DNA of 64,000 nt from Bacteroidetes bacterium HGW-Bacteroidetes-16 (GCA_002840975.1 PHDN01000004.1:110575-174574), one strand, 5' to 3'. Positions 27,188 to 36,551 are shown, numbered from the stretch's first letter. A program made the numbers and translations. Notes: generated from the sequence alone by a model not told the origin.

Positions 27188-28420
27188 ATGCGTCTACCTT
27201 TGTTTTTTGCCAAACGGTATCTTCTTTCAAAAAAATCGCATAACCTGATCAATGTGATTTCGATGATTTCTGTAGGAGGCTTGTCGATTGGTACCATGGC
27301 GCTGATTGTAGTTTTGTCGGTATTCAACGGGTTTGAAGAGGTGATAAAATCCTTATACAGCACTTTTAATCCGGATTTTCAGGTGACGGCACTAACAGGA
27401 AAGACATTTCATTTCAGCCAATTTCCAACATCCAGGCTTGCACAACTTCCCGAACTGGCCAATATCATGGAGGTGGTAGAAGAAGATGCATTATTGAGAT
27501 ACAACGAACAGCAATTCATTGCCCGATTCAAAGGGGTGCCCAAAACCTTTCAGAAGATCTCACATGTCGACAGCATGATGATTGATGGCACTTTTATTTT
27601 GGAAGAAGGCGAAACCAACTTTGCCGTTCCCGGAGCCGGAGTAGCGTGGCATCTGGATATTAATCCGAATAATCCCCTGCATTTACTAACTATTTATGTC
27701 CCAAAAAGGGGGAATGCATCTACTTTTCAGTTCAACAGTGCCTTTAACTCAGGATCGCTTCACCCGGCAGGCGTGTTTTCTGTTCAACAGGAATTTGATG
27801 AAAAATATGTTTTTGTCCCTTTGCGGTTTGCACGTAAATTAATGGACTATACCGATGAAGTCACCAGCGTGGAATTGATGCTGAAACCAGGAGCCAACAT
27901 TGAAAAATCAAAAGAACAGGTTCAGACCATTGTGGGCAATGATTACCTGGTTAAAAACCGATTCGAACAAAACGAGTCTCTTTTTAAGGTACTGAAATCA
28001 GAAAAAACCATCATTTACCTGATCATGGTATTTATCCTGTTGCTCTCGTCTTTTAATATGATCGGGTCACTGTCTATCCTCATGATCGAAAAAAACAAGG
28101 ACATGGCTGTGCTGAACAGTCTGGGTGCCAACCGAAAAATGATTAGCCGGATATTCCTGGCCGAAGGAGTATTGATAACCGCTGCCGGTAGTATAGCAGG
28201 GCTGCTGCTGGGATATGGCATTTTACTGCTGCAACAAGAGTTTGGCATGCTTAGTCTGGGCAATGGTGAAGGTTCGTTCATCATTGATGCATACCCGGTT
28301 AAAATGCACCTGACCGATTTTTTTCTGGTATTCCTAACCGTGCAGTGCATCGGATTGTTTGCAACCTGGTATCCGGTTAAATTACTTACCCCTAAGATTA
28401 CAAAAAGCACCCTGAAATAA
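27188..28420 (+). CDS. LolC/LolE-type ABC transporter permease
   Basis: A 410-residue membrane protein of the MacB/LolE permease family, which extracts lipoproteins or other cargo from the inner membrane. The start at 27188 (MRLPLFFAKRYLLSKKSHN) fits the family; a start 26 codons earlier would run into the terminator hairpin. One membrane helix follows (ISVGGLSIGTMALIVVLSVF), then a large periplasmic domain, then three C-terminal helices (IIYLIMVFILLLSSFNMIG, a helix after RIFLAEGVLI, and FFLVFLTVQCIGLFA) with the FtsX-like LNSLGANRKMISRIF. No ATPase gene is beside it, so the partner must be elsewhere. Confidence 0.88.
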   Translation: MRLPLFFAKRYLLSKKSHNLINVISMISVGGLSIGTMALIVVLSVFNGFEEVIKSLYSTFNPDFQVTALTGKTFHFSQFPTSRLAQLPELANIMEVVEEDALLRYNEQQFIARFKGVPKTFQKISHVDSMMIDGTFILEEGETNFAVPGAGVAWHLDINPNNPLHLLTIYVPKRGNASTFQFNSAFNSGSLHPAGVFSVQQEFDEKYVFVPLRFARKLMDYTDEVTSVELMLKPGANIEKSKEQVQTIVGNDYLVKNRFEQNESLFKVLKSEKTIIYLIMVFILLLSSFNMIGSLSILMIEKNKDMAVLNSLGANRKMISRIFLAEGVLITAAGSIAGLLLGYGILLLQQEFGMLSLGNGEGSFIIDAYPVKMHLTDFFLVFLTVQCIGLFATWYPVKLLTPKITKSTLK

Positions 28421-28457
28421 CAGATTTAAGGATTTTGATTTCTTAAAAATCCGAATG

Positions 28458-28489
28458 CTTGATCCCGGCTTCAGATAATTGTACCTTTG
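28458..28489 (+). promoter_or_regulatory. Bacteroidota promoter of the ferritin gene
   Basis: CTTG at 28458-28461 and TACCTTTG at 28482-28489 are separated by 20 bases, a good fit to TTG-N19/20-TAnnTTTG. The ATG follows 41 bases later. Confidence 0.65.
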
Positions 28490-28529
28490 CCTCAAAATTC
28501 TGCAATATAAATTTATAAATACAACCAAT

Positions 28530-29045
28530 ATGCTCAATCTCAAAGTCCAGGACGCTATCAATGTACAAATAAAAAAGGAAGAATTTTCATCACGATTGTA
28601 TTTATCCATGGCCATTTGGTGCGAAACCAATGGCTATCCGGGAGCCGCGGCTTTTCTCTATCGGCATACCGAAGAAGAGCGCATGCACATGATGAAATTC
28701 GTGAGGTATGTAAATAACCGGGGAGGGAAAGCTCTGGTCTCCGACATCGAAAAACCGGAAAACGATTTTTCTTCGCTCAACGACATCTTCACCAAGATAC
28801 TGGTTCACGAAGAATATATCACCGAATCTATCAACAATTTGTATGGTATCACCATGGATGAGAAAGACTTTTCAACCGGGAATTTTTTACAGTGGTTTAT
28901 CACCGAACAAATGGAAGAAGAAAACCTGATGCGGACCATCTTAGATAAGATATCCCTGGTAGGCATGGACAAAGCCGGGATGTTCCATATAGACAAAGAG
29001 TTGGAGGGGATGGCCACGGCAGCCAAACCAATACCAGCTGTATAA
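28530..29045 (+). CDS. ftnA: Ferritin (iron storage, ferroxidase type)
   Basis: A 171-residue nonhaem ferritin that oxidises Fe(II) and stores it in a 24-subunit shell. Ferroxidase ligands are at the positions of E. coli FtnA: Glu17 (KKEEFSSRLYLSMA), Glu50 and His53 (TEEERMHMMKF). Later QWFITEQMEEE gives the remaining acidic ligand and Gln/Glu sites. The ATG at 28530 gives the standard MLNLKVQDAINVQ opening. The gene has its own promoter and a perfect terminator, so it is monocistronic. No Fur-like box was recognised. Confidence 0.95.
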   Translation: MLNLKVQDAINVQIKKEEFSSRLYLSMAIWCETNGYPGAAAFLYRHTEEERMHMMKFVRYVNNRGGKALVSDIEKPENDFSSLNDIFTKILVHEEYITESINNLYGITMDEKDFSTGNFLQWFITEQMEEENLMRTILDKISLVGMDKAGMFHIDKELEGMATAAKPIPAV

Positions 29046-29089
29046 TTAACCAGGCCTTTGAGCTGATTGGTAATATATTTTAAGCCTTG

Positions 29090-29120
29090 AAAAATAGCGT
29101 GCTTAATGCACGCTATTTTT
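29090..29120 (+). terminator. Terminator of the ferritin gene
   Basis: AAAAATAGCGTGC and GCACGCTATTTTT are perfect 13-base arms with a five-base loop (TTAAT), ending in a T run. It lies 45 bases after the stop. Confidence 0.93.
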
Positions 29121-29590
29121 TATGCCAATACTTTTATTTGATGATCGTTTGAAAAGAATTTTTTTTCTTATAAATACAATACAATCTGTTGTTTATATAA
29201 AAGTAAATGGGAGGTGGGGTATTGTTAGTAACTGTCTAAATTTTTCCCGTTGGGAAATCAATGGGTAGAAAATAAATTGGTTGTTCTGAGTTAATTAAAG
29301 TTCGGAAGTTGCATAAGGTTAGGCTTAAACCAACTATTTAGAACAACAATAAATTAACGGCAGATATTCATCAACACCTGATAAATACTACATTTGTAAC
29401 TCAGTGACTCACTAACAATATAAATCAAACATTAAAATAAGCATAATTAATTATCTAAACCTATATAATGATCATTCCGGCAGAGGTTTTGCAATTCAAT
29501 CATTGTCATGATAAGGAGTGTTCGTTCCATATATAGCAGAAAAACGAATATTATTAATAGAATCAATACTAATCAGTTAAATCTTCATTT
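29121..29590. other. Long AT-rich gap without a gene
   Basis: No convincing coding frame is seen on either strand. It holds a small hairpin TTTCCC-GTT-GGGAAA at 29243-29257 and a TACATTTG box at 29389-29396 that could be a -7 element for the gene starting at 29591, giving a leader of nearly 190 bases. No riboswitch or RNA family was recognised. Confidence 0.4.
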
Positions 29591-31198
29591 ATGTTACGAT
29601 TAAACATGCTAATTGGCTTTATCATGGTTGCGTTGTGCGTATCGGCCCAACCAAAACTGTCAAAATCTTTTAAAACATCCACCACGAAACCATATCAAGT
29701 AGTGGATGCACAGATGAAACAATATTTTACTGACAACAAAGGATTTGCCTATTCCATCAAGACAAATGGCGATGATGTTACTCTTCAGAAATTCGATATA
29801 CTAAGTATGAAAGAAGTGGTCAGGAAAGAATATCACGACGGACCTCCTTATAATAAGGCCATCGATGTTGTCGAGATAGGTGATAAATTCTTTTATCTAT
29901 ACGAGTCATTTAACAAAAAGGAAGAAACAAAATCAGTTTATGTAAGGGAGTTTTTTACAGAAGATTGCAGCCTGGGTCAAGAACGAATGCTCTTAACTTC
30001 AGACGGTGAAGTAGCAAACGGCCCTGTCACAGAAAGTATTGGAGTTTGGGGCATGAAAGGCGGACCTCCTTTTAGCATATATAAATCATTCGACGATACA
30101 AAAATCATGATCAATTATCTCAGAAAACCTTTGTTGAAGAACGGGAGTGAAAATAAAGACTTATTGGGGTTTTTTGTATTCGACTCATCATTTGAGCCGA
30201 TTTGGGGAAGAGAAGTAGTAATGCCGTATACAGAGCAGGAGATGAATAATCTGGCTTATACTGTCAGTACCGACGGAACAGTATATATGATGTCATTACA
30301 CAGGATGAAAAAGAATTTCCGGTTGCTCACCATACCTGAAGTTGGAAAACTGACTGTCAAGATTATCGACAGTGAAAATTTCATGTTTAAGCATTTGTAC
30401 ATGGCAGAAAACAAAGATGGCCAACTTGAATTTTTAGGGTTCTATGCAAATGGACTGGAATATAAATTCTGGGAAGGCAGTATTGGCAATTTAAGTTTTA
30501 ATACAAATGGAATCAGGTATTTTAAACTTTCAAAAGAGGGTGAAATACTGGCAAACAAAGACATTGAATTTCCTATAGAACTAATCAATAAGTATGAGTC
30601 GGGAAGACAGCAGGATAAAAATGAAAAAAGAGAAAGCGTTGGTAAAGCAGGTATAAGGGATGTCGTTCTCAGGAAGTTTACGGTTAATCCGGATGGTAGT
30701 GTTTTTATTCTTGGCGAGCAGTATTACTATTCTCAAAAATTTAACGCTAAAAACTATCAGATGACCTATCAATTCTATTATGGTGATTTAGTAGCGACAA
30801 AACTTAACTCCAAAGGCGAAGTTCAGTGGATGGAAAAATTGCCAAAAAAACAACATGGTACACAAGGGAAAGGAGGAATGGGAATTGCCTACCTTGAAGG
30901 GGATGATTCACATTATATTCTTTTTTTAGACAATGTTAAAAATGCAGCTATTGAACCCGATGAAGCTCCTGCTAATCATTCTGATGGTAAAGGTGGTTAT
31001 CTTACTGCTTACAAAATAGACGATGCCACAGGCAATTACACCAAACATACACTTTATAATTCGGTGGAAGTAAATGGTGTGAAGACATACCAGTTTGCAA
31101 CGACGAGGATATTTGAGGCGATGGATAACGTACTGCTTGTTGAGGTATATATAAAAGACAAAAAAGACATGATGATTAAAATGGAGTTAGTTAACTAA
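29591..31198 (+). CDS. Secreted protein of unknown function
   Basis: Encodes 535 residues. A signal peptide (MLRLNMLIGFIMVALCVSAQ) ends at an SAQ site. The rest is rich in beta-strand-like alternation, and segments such as VYMMSLHRMKKNFRLL, VTKIIDSENF-like runs and GSVFILGEQYYYSQKF suggest a beta-propeller or related repeat fold, but no blade motif is certain. There is no T9SS sorting domain, lipobox or membrane segment, so it is probably periplasmic. No family was recognised. It stands alone: about 470 bases of gap precede it and a hairpin follows. Confidence 0.75.
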   Translation: MLRLNMLIGFIMVALCVSAQPKLSKSFKTSTTKPYQVVDAQMKQYFTDNKGFAYSIKTNGDDVTLQKFDILSMKEVVRKEYHDGPPYNKAIDVVEIGDKFFYLYESFNKKEETKSVYVREFFTEDCSLGQERMLLTSDGEVANGPVTESIGVWGMKGGPPFSIYKSFDDTKIMINYLRKPLLKNGSENKDLLGFFVFDSSFEPIWGREVVMPYTEQEMNNLAYTVSTDGTVYMMSLHRMKKNFRLLTIPEVGKLTVKIIDSENFMFKHLYMAENKDGQLEFLGFYANGLEYKFWEGSIGNLSFNTNGIRYFKLSKEGEILANKDIEFPIELINKYESGRQQDKNEKRESVGKAGIRDVVLRKFTVNPDGSVFILGEQYYYSQKFNAKNYQMTYQFYYGDLVATKLNSKGEVQWMEKLPKKQHGTQGKGGMGIAYLEGDDSHYILFLDNVKNAAIEPDEAPANHSDGKGGYLTAYKIDDATGNYTKHTLYNSVEVNGVKTYQFATTRIFEAMDNVLLVEVYIKDKKDMMIKMELVN

Positions 31199-31202
31199 CA
31201 AA

Positions 31203-31233
31203 CTGTATTTCTCCCTGCCGGGAAAGAATACAG
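31203..31233 (+). terminator. Stem-loop after the secreted protein gene
   Basis: CTGTATT and AATACAG are outer arms; the inner CCC-TGCC-GGG closes the loop. It lies 5 bases after the stop at 31198. There is no T run, so it may be a processing or stability hairpin rather than an intrinsic terminator. Confidence 0.45.
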
Positions 31234-31359
31234 GTCGACAAGGCAATTGTTACTCACGTTATAGCCAAATGCCCTTGTTGACTTTAGTTGAAGTATCCTG
31301 TTTATGAACAATGACAATGAACCATAGAAACACAACATATTATTAATAAACCAAAAAAA

Positions 31360-32115
31360 ATGAAAAAAATGAAAAATTACCTGATTTTGAGCTTAACCAC
31401 GATGTTAATTATTGTTACCATCAGCAGTTGTAAGAAAAATGACGAACAAAATGCGAATACACCCACACTGACAACAATTGAAGTTAATAGCATTACTTTT
31501 AAAAGTGCCAAAGGTGGTGGGATTATTTTAAATAATGGAGGATCCTCCATAGTAAAACAAGGAGTTTGTTGGAGCACCACGGAAAATCCAACCATAACAA
31601 ACAGTTATACTGTAGATGAAGGAGAAGTAAGTTTTGATAGCAATATTACCGGGCTTGAAGATGAAACTACCTACTACGTGCGTTCATATGCAACAAATGA
31701 AACCGAAACCGGTTATGGCAATCAAATTTCGTTCACAACACTTAAGAAAATAACCAGTTCTTTTAATGCAACAATTGATGGAATTCCATATAATCCAACA
31801 CAATTAAATAAAAACACTGTATACGGTATTATTCAGATTTCTGCTTTAAAAGGTTCGGAAAATATGATAATCCGTATTCCGGAGGATTTTACTATTGGTT
31901 CACATCCTGTAAGTATGAGCGATTATTCAGTCCAGTATTTTCCGGGAAACAGTCAATTATTCACATCAACAAGTGGTTCGGGAACAATAAATATAATTGA
32001 ATACGATACGCAGACAGGACGAATTAAAGCTACGTTCAGCTGTACCGCAACTGATATTAATTCATCATCTACAGTAGATATTACAAATGGCCAGTTTGAA
32101 ACCACAATTAACTAA
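31360..32115 (+). CDS. Fibronectin-III-like lipoprotein
   Basis: Encodes 251 residues. The signal peptide ends in a lipobox (TISSCKKND), the common Bacteroidota outer-membrane lipoprotein form. Residues about 35-125 are an FN3-like module of the type frequent in this phylum: VKQGVCWSTTENPTI, then ITGLEDETTYYVRSYATNE and YGNQISFTT. The C-terminal half (from SSFNATIDGIPYN) is a beta-rich domain that resembles DUF6252-type lipoprotein domains. No enzymatic motif is present; a surface binding or assembly role is an inference. A nested hairpin region follows. Confidence 0.75.
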   Translation: MKKMKNYLILSLTTMLIIVTISSCKKNDEQNANTPTLTTIEVNSITFKSAKGGGIILNNGGSSIVKQGVCWSTTENPTITNSYTVDEGEVSFDSNITGLEDETTYYVRSYATNETETGYGNQISFTTLKKITSSFNATIDGIPYNPTQLNKNTVYGIIQISALKGSENMIIRIPEDFTIGSHPVSMSDYSVQYFPGNSQLFTSTSGSGTINIIEYDTQTGRIKATFSCTATDINSSSTVDITNGQFETTIN

Positions 32116-32187
32116 ATGATTACAATGCTGGTAAGATAGAACTCCTCAACATTACAATCCAAATTGTTCTTTGAGGTCAGACAAACA

Positions 32188-32260
32188 TGCACCAGTTGAA
32201 GGGGGGCAAAACAGAAATCTCTTTAAATGAAAAGAGAATTGCTTTTCTTTTACTGGTGCA
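32188..32260. other. Nested stem-loop region between convergent genes
   Basis: Outer arms TGCACCAGT (32188-32196) and ACTGGTGCA (32252-32260) are perfect. Inside, TCTCTTT (32218-32224) and AAAGAGA (32231-32237) form a second hairpin. It lies between the lipoprotein gene and the convergent DUF3109 gene, so it may end transcription from either side or be a small structured RNA. No T run follows the outer stem. Confidence 0.4.
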
Positions 32261-32292
32261 ACTATTTTCGAAACATAAAAATCAGTCGGATG

Positions 32293-32847
32293 TTACTTCA
32301 TAGCCAGCACCAGCTTCTCATACCATTGATTTCCAAACTTCCTTACCAGGGGAGATTTTAAATAAACATATAAGGGTTCCCCTTTGGCTTTTCCGGCAAC
32401 CAATGCAGGCGCACAAATAGGCCACTTATGATAATTTACCGCTATTGTATCTCCCACTTTGTCGAGCCGGATGGGATACAAATGACACGAAATAGGTTTC
32501 TGAAAAGGAATTTTTCCCTCTGACCAGGCTTTTTCGATGGCGCAATACCGGATTTCGTTTTCTTCGTACAAAAAAGCACAGGCCCGGTCGTTGACTAACG
32601 GAGTGGCGTAATCGCCTTCGATGTCATAATCAAAAACTCCCGTTTTCTCCACCACCTGAATTCCCTCTTCATCCATATAAGGCTTAATGTCGTCCAGGTA
32701 ATCTTCCAGAATGGAAATTTCGTTCTCTTCCAGAGGAGCTCCGGCATCTCCTTCCACACAACAATCACCATGACAGGCATGCAGGTTACAGGCAAAAAAA
32801 GTATCTTTCAGGGCATCCGATACCAGGATTTCATCAACTATTATCAT
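32293..32847 (-). CDS. DUF3109 family cysteine-rich protein
   Basis: A 184-residue cytoplasmic protein of DUF3109, a family found mainly in Bacteroidota. The N-terminal cysteine cluster CNLHACHGDCCVEGD, and later RACAFL, YCAIEKA, SCHLYPIR and WPICAPA, give the spaced cysteines that in YkgJ-like relatives may bind zinc or an iron-sulfur cluster. The start at 32847 (MIIVDEILVSD) is chosen over one eight codons earlier because the family begins there. It diverges from the ornithine carbamoyltransferase gene. The function is unknown. Confidence 0.85.
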   Translation of the reverse strand: MIIVDEILVSDALKDTFFACNLHACHGDCCVEGDAGAPLEENEISILEDYLDDIKPYMDEEGIQVVEKTGVFDYDIEGDYATPLVNDRACAFLYEENEIRYCAIEKAWSEGKIPFQKPISCHLYPIRLDKVGDTIAVNYHKWPICAPALVAGKAKGEPLYVYLKSPLVRKFGNQWYEKLVLAMK

Positions 32848-32997
32848 GGCGGCAAAATTAATAAGTTCCACCGGATTAAAACCACTGAAATCAACCTTGT
32901 TTTAAACACACTACCCACCAAGAAATTCGCGATAATTTGATTACTTTTGCCGCGTATTTTATCATTATTTTGTTTAATAACACTTTAAGCATAAGCT

Positions 32998-33999
32998 ATG
33001 GCATTCAATTTAAGAAATCGGAATTTTTTAAAGCTACTGGATTTTTCCCCGAAAGAAATCATGTTTTTACTCGAGCTTTCAGCTGACCTGAAAAAGGCAA
33101 AATATGCCGGTACCGAACAACCCCGGTTAACAGGAAAAAACATTGCGTTGATTTTCGAAAAAGCCTCCACACGTACCCGCTGTGCCTTCGAAACGGCCGC
33201 TTACGATCAGGGAGCCAAAGTCACTTATCTGGGACCTTCCGGTTCACAGATAGGTAAAAAAGAATCGATGAAAGATACCGCCCGTGTGCTGGGACGCATG
33301 TATGATGGTATCGAATACCGTGGTTTCGGACAAACCATTGTGGAAGAACTCGGAAAATATGCAGGTGTACCCGTTTGGAATGGTCTCACAGACGAATTTC
33401 ACCCGACACAAATCCTGGCCGACTTTCTCACCATGATGGAACACTCCGACAAACCTTTGCATCAGGTAAGTTTTGCTTATTGTGGCGATGCCCGCAACAA
33501 CATGGGCAATTCGCTGATGGTAGGTGCCGCCAAAATGGGAATGGATTTCCGTGCCGTAGCCCCAAAGAAAATGTGGCCCGAAGAAACTCTTGTGGCTCAA
33601 TGCCGCGAAATTGCAAAAGAAACCGGTGCTACCATCACACTCACCGACAAGGTTGAAGAAGGTGTAAAAGGTGTCGACTTTCTGTACACCGACGTATGGG
33701 TAAGCATGGGAGAGCCTGACAGCGTTTGGAAAGAGCGTATCGACATGATGATGCCTTATCAGGTAAACAAGGAAATGGTAGCCAAAACAGGCAATCCAAA
33801 AGTAAAATTCCTTCATTGTCTCCCAGCCTTTCACAACCGTGAAACCATTATGGGTGAAGAAATTTACCAAAAATACGGTGTGGACGGCATGGAAGTAACC
33901 GACGATGTATTCGAATCGCCGATGTCCATAGTTTTCGATGAAGCCGAAAATCGCCTTCACACGATTAAAGCTGTAATGGTGGCCACTTTGGGCGCATAA
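32998..33999 (+). CDS. argF: Ornithine carbamoyltransferase
   Basis: Makes citrulline from ornithine and carbamoyl phosphate (arginine synthesis, or the reverse in catabolism as ArcB). The protein has 333 residues. The carbamoyl phosphate sites are STRTR at residues 57-61, [10 protein letters not shown], and [11 protein letters not shown] with His273-Cys274. The ornithine loop reads [10 protein letters not shown], containing the SMG motif of true ornithine enzymes; the succinyl- and acetylornithine transcarbamylases of Bacteroides and Xanthomonas lack it. No other arg or arc gene is adjacent, so direction cannot be decided. A TACTTTTG box at 32942-32949 is a possible -7 element. Confidence 0.94.
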   Translation: MAFNLRNRNFLKLLDFSPKEIMFLLELSADLKKAKYAGTEQPRLTGKNIALIFEKASTRTRCAFETAAYDQGAKVTYLGPSGSQIGKKESMKDTARVLGRMYDGIEYRGFGQTIVEELGKYAGVPVWNGLTDEFHPTQILADFLTMMEHSDKPLHQVSFAYCGDARNNMGNSLMVGAAKMGMDFRAVAPKKMWPEETLVAQCREIAKETGATITLTDKVEEGVKGVDFLYTDVWVSMGEPDSVWKERIDMMMPYQVNKEMVAKTGNPKVKFLHCLPAFHNRETIMGEEIYQKYGVDGMEVTDDVFESPMSIVFDEAENRLHTIKAVMVATLGA

Positions 34000-34057
34000 A
34001 CAATAACTCAAGGAGCTTGGCGCTTATCTGAAATTTTTTAAACCAATAATACCCCGT

Positions 34058-34630
34058 ATGAAATACAAAACTTTAACACTTGCAATGATGGCCGTCCTGC
34101 TAATCTTAGTTATGAGTTGTAAAAAAGACAGTGACAACACAGCCCCCGTCTTGGGAAATTTTAATTATGACGGATCTTCTTATTCCTTGAGTCAGGGATT
34201 CATTATCGGATACGGCCCATCAGACACAACCAGCTTTAGCATTGATTTAGTACTGATGTCTTCGGGTTTAACTATCATAAAGTCAGGGGGTACAGCAACT
34301 TCTGTATCAGGCAATGGAGAGGTTTTTGGCTTGTCCTTATTTTCAACTTCTCAAACAGTACTTGAGCCCGGAAATTATACTTTTGGCTTATCTCAAGAAG
34401 CGGGTACTTGTACAGATGGTTTCCTTTTTATTCAATATGATCCAAAAAACGATGAGGTCGTAAAGCAAGACGCTATTACGGGTGGAACGCTCGTGGTAAC
34501 AAAAGTAGGCGATCAGTACGATTTGACTATGAATATGACAACTTATCTGGGAAAAACAACCACCGCAAGTTTTAAAGGGAATTTATCTTATTTAGTTGCA
34601 GAAACAAAATCCCTTTCATTAATGCGATAG
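34058..34630 (+). CDS. Lipoprotein of unknown function
   Basis: Encodes 190 residues. A lipoprotein signal peptide ends in LVMSCKKDSDN (lipobox Cys21). The mature part is beta-rich with GNFNYDGSSYSLSQGF and ITGGTLVVTKVGDQYDLTM; this layout (calcium-poor beta sandwich with a 'GG.V.V...G..Y.L' strand pair) recurs in Bacteroidota lipoproteins, including the C-terminal half of the protein at 31360. The function is unknown. It lies 58 bases after argF but there is no sign of a functional link. Confidence 0.7.
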   Translation: MKYKTLTLAMMAVLLILVMSCKKDSDNTAPVLGNFNYDGSSYSLSQGFIIGYGPSDTTSFSIDLVLMSSGLTIIKSGGTATSVSGNGEVFGLSLFSTSQTVLEPGNYTFGLSQEAGTCTDGFLFIQYDPKNDEVVKQDAITGGTLVVTKVGDQYDLTMNMTTYLGKTTTASFKGNLSYLVAETKSLSLMR

Positions 34631-34662
34631 GCTCTTCTCTTTTTTCACCAAAAAAACGATCG

Positions 34663-34872
34663 ATGCAACAGAAGGAATACATCTGCGCCAAATGTGGCAA
34701 CAAACAATACGAAGCCGACGAAATCCGTACAGTGGGCGGACCCCTGGCCAAAATTTTTGATGTACAAAACAAAAAGTTTACCGTGATTTCGTGCACCCAA
34801 TGCGGGTATTCGGAATTATACAAACGTACCACAGGCACCTTTGGCAATGTATTGGACTTTTTTACAAATTAA
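34663..34872 (+). CDS. Zinc-ribbon nucleic-acid-binding-like protein
   Basis: A 69-residue protein with two CxxC pairs (YICAKCGNKQ near the start and ISCTQCGYSELY near residue 47), the pattern of a zinc ribbon. It belongs to the small COG3478-like group found in many bacteria, with GGPLAKIFDVQNKKF between the pairs. It ends two bases before the glyS start, so the two are very probably cotranscribed. Its exact role is not known. Confidence 0.8.
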   Translation: MQQKEYICAKCGNKQYEADEIRTVGGPLAKIFDVQNKKFTVISCTQCGYSELYKRTTGTFGNVLDFFTN

Positions 34873-34874
34873 CT

Positions 34875-36398
34875 ATGGCAAATCAGGAAGATTTATTTAA
34901 GAAAATAATTGCACATGCCAAGGAATATGGTTTTGTGTTTCAGTCTAGTGAGATTTACGACGGGTTAAGTGCGGTTTACGACTACGGACAAAACGGATCG
35001 GAGCTCAAAAAAAACATCCGCGATTATTGGTGGAAATCCATGGTGCAGATGCACGAAAACATTGTGGGTATCGATGCAGCCATTTTTATGCATCCCACCA
35101 CCTGGAAGGCTTCAGGTCATGTGGACGCATTCAGCGATCCGCTTATCGACAACAAGGATTCAAAAAAACGCTACCGCGCCGATGTGCTGGTGGAAGACCA
35201 CATGGCCAAAATTGAAGCCAAAATTGACAAAGAAGTTGAAAAGGCACGCGCACGTTTTGGCGATAGTTTTAATGAACAACAATTCCGTGAAACCAACCAA
35301 CGGGTACTCGAAAATCAGCAGAAAATTGACGAAATCAGGACCACTTTTTTCGCCGCCCTCGAAAGAGAAGACCTGGTTGCAGTAAAAGCGATTATTGAAG
35401 ATCTGGGAATTGTATGCCCTGTTAGCGGATCGCGCAACTGGACCGAGGTCAGGCAGTTTAACCTGATGTTCAGCACCAACATGGGATCGGTGGCCGAAGG
35501 AGCCACAGAAATTTACCTGCGTCCCGAAACCGCACAGGGTATCTTCGTGAATTACCTGAATGTGCAAAAAACAGGTCGGATGAAAATTCCATTTGGTATT
35601 GCCCAGACAGGTAAAGCATTTAGAAATGAGATTGTTGCACGGCAGTTTATCTTTCGAATGAGAGAGTTTGAACAGATGGAAATGCAGTTTTTTGTTAAAC
35701 CCGGACAGGAAATCAAGTGGTACGAATACTGGAAAGCAGAACGCATGAATTGGCACCTTTCGCTGGGCATTTCTCCAACAAAATACCGTTTCCACGATCA
35801 TGATAAACTGGCGCATTATGCAAATGCAGCTGCAGATATTGAATTCGATTTCCCTATTGGCTTTAAAGAACTGGAAGGCATCCATTCCCGCACCGATTTC
35901 GACCTGAGCGCCCACGAGAAATTCTCAGGGAAAAAACTGCGGTATCACGATCCCGAACTCAACGAAAGTTACGTGCCTTACGTGGTGGAAACCAGTATCG
36001 GCCTCGACCGCATGTTTTTGGCCATCATGAGCAATGCCTACACCGAAGAGCAACTGGAAGATGGATCAGAACGCGTGGTGATGAAAATCCCCCCATTCCT
36101 GGCTCCTTACAAAGTGGCCATTTTCCCATTGACCAAAAAGGATGGATTGCCCGAAAAGGCAAGTGAAATCATGGACAATTTGAAACCGGATTTCATGTGT
36201 TTTTACGAAGAAAAAGACGCCATCGGCAAACGTTACCGCCGCCACGATGCCATCGGAACGCCTTTCTGCATCACTGTTGACCACCAGACCATGGACGACA
36301 ACACCGTAACCTTGCGCGAACGCGATTCAATGGTGCAGACCAGGGTAAAAGTGGAAGAATTAACTGGAATTATTTCCGGGAAGCTGAAAAACAGGTAG
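34875..36398 (+). CDS. glyS: Glycyl-tRNA synthetase, homodimeric type
   Basis: Charges tRNA-Gly. The protein has 507 residues and is the eukaryote-like alpha2 class II enzyme, not the bacterial alpha2beta2 type. The start at 34875 (MANQEDLFKKIIAHAKEYGF) is chosen because it follows the zinc-ribbon stop by two bases. Motifs seen are SSEIYDGLSAVYDYGQNG, the motif 1/2 region YLRPETAQGIFVNY and FRNEI with the catalytic arginine, motif 3 in ETSIGLDRM, and the anticodon-binding end. A terminator follows 24 bases after the stop. Confidence 0.96.
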   Translation: MANQEDLFKKIIAHAKEYGFVFQSSEIYDGLSAVYDYGQNGSELKKNIRDYWWKSMVQMHENIVGIDAAIFMHPTTWKASGHVDAFSDPLIDNKDSKKRYRADVLVEDHMAKIEAKIDKEVEKARARFGDSFNEQQFRETNQRVLENQQKIDEIRTTFFAALEREDLVAVKAIIEDLGIVCPVSGSRNWTEVRQFNLMFSTNMGSVAEGATEIYLRPETAQGIFVNYLNVQKTGRMKIPFGIAQTGKAFRNEIVARQFIFRMREFEQMEMQFFVKPGQEIKWYEYWKAERMNWHLSLGISPTKYRFHDHDKLAHYANAAADIEFDFPIGFKELEGIHSRTDFDLSAHEKFSGKKLRYHDPELNESYVPYVVETSIGLDRMFLAIMSNAYTEEQLEDGSERVVMKIPPFLAPYKVAIFPLTKKDGLPEKASEIMDNLKPDFMCFYEEKDAIGKRYRRHDAIGTPFCITVDHQTMDDNTVTLRERDSMVQTRVKVEELTGIISGKLKNR

Positions 36399-36422
36399 AT
36401 ACCTGTTAATCATTTAAAAACG

Positions 36423-36455
36423 AAAGCAGGGGTTTAATGCCGCTGCTTTTTTTTT
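36423..36455 (+). terminator. Terminator of the zinc-ribbon-glyS unit
   Basis: AAAGCAG and CTGCTTT form a 7-base stem around a 13-base loop, followed by a long T run. Confidence 0.8.
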
Positions 36456-36551
36456 GGCGACATCTGGCTATTCCAATTCATTTGCTGTTTCGACGGTGGT
36501 TTCTTTTACTAACCCTGTTTCGTTGTAAATTCAATCAAGGTTGGGACCACA

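Noticed and set aside
28421..28457. GGATTTT/AAAATCC stem after the LolE-like gene as a terminator.
   Set aside because: Only seven A-T-rich pairs and no T run follow.
30300..31198. T9SS sorting domain at the end of the 535-residue secreted protein.
   Set aside because: The C-terminus (KKDMMIKMELVN) lacks the YPNP opening and the terminal K-rich strand of the sorting domain.
33244..34011. Long minus-strand frame over the ornithine carbamoyltransferase gene.
   Set aside because: It shadows a certain enzyme gene and has His- and Phe-rich low-quality sequence.
35160..35915. Long minus-strand frame over glyS.
   Set aside because: Shadow of a certain gene; no signal, motif or plausible start.
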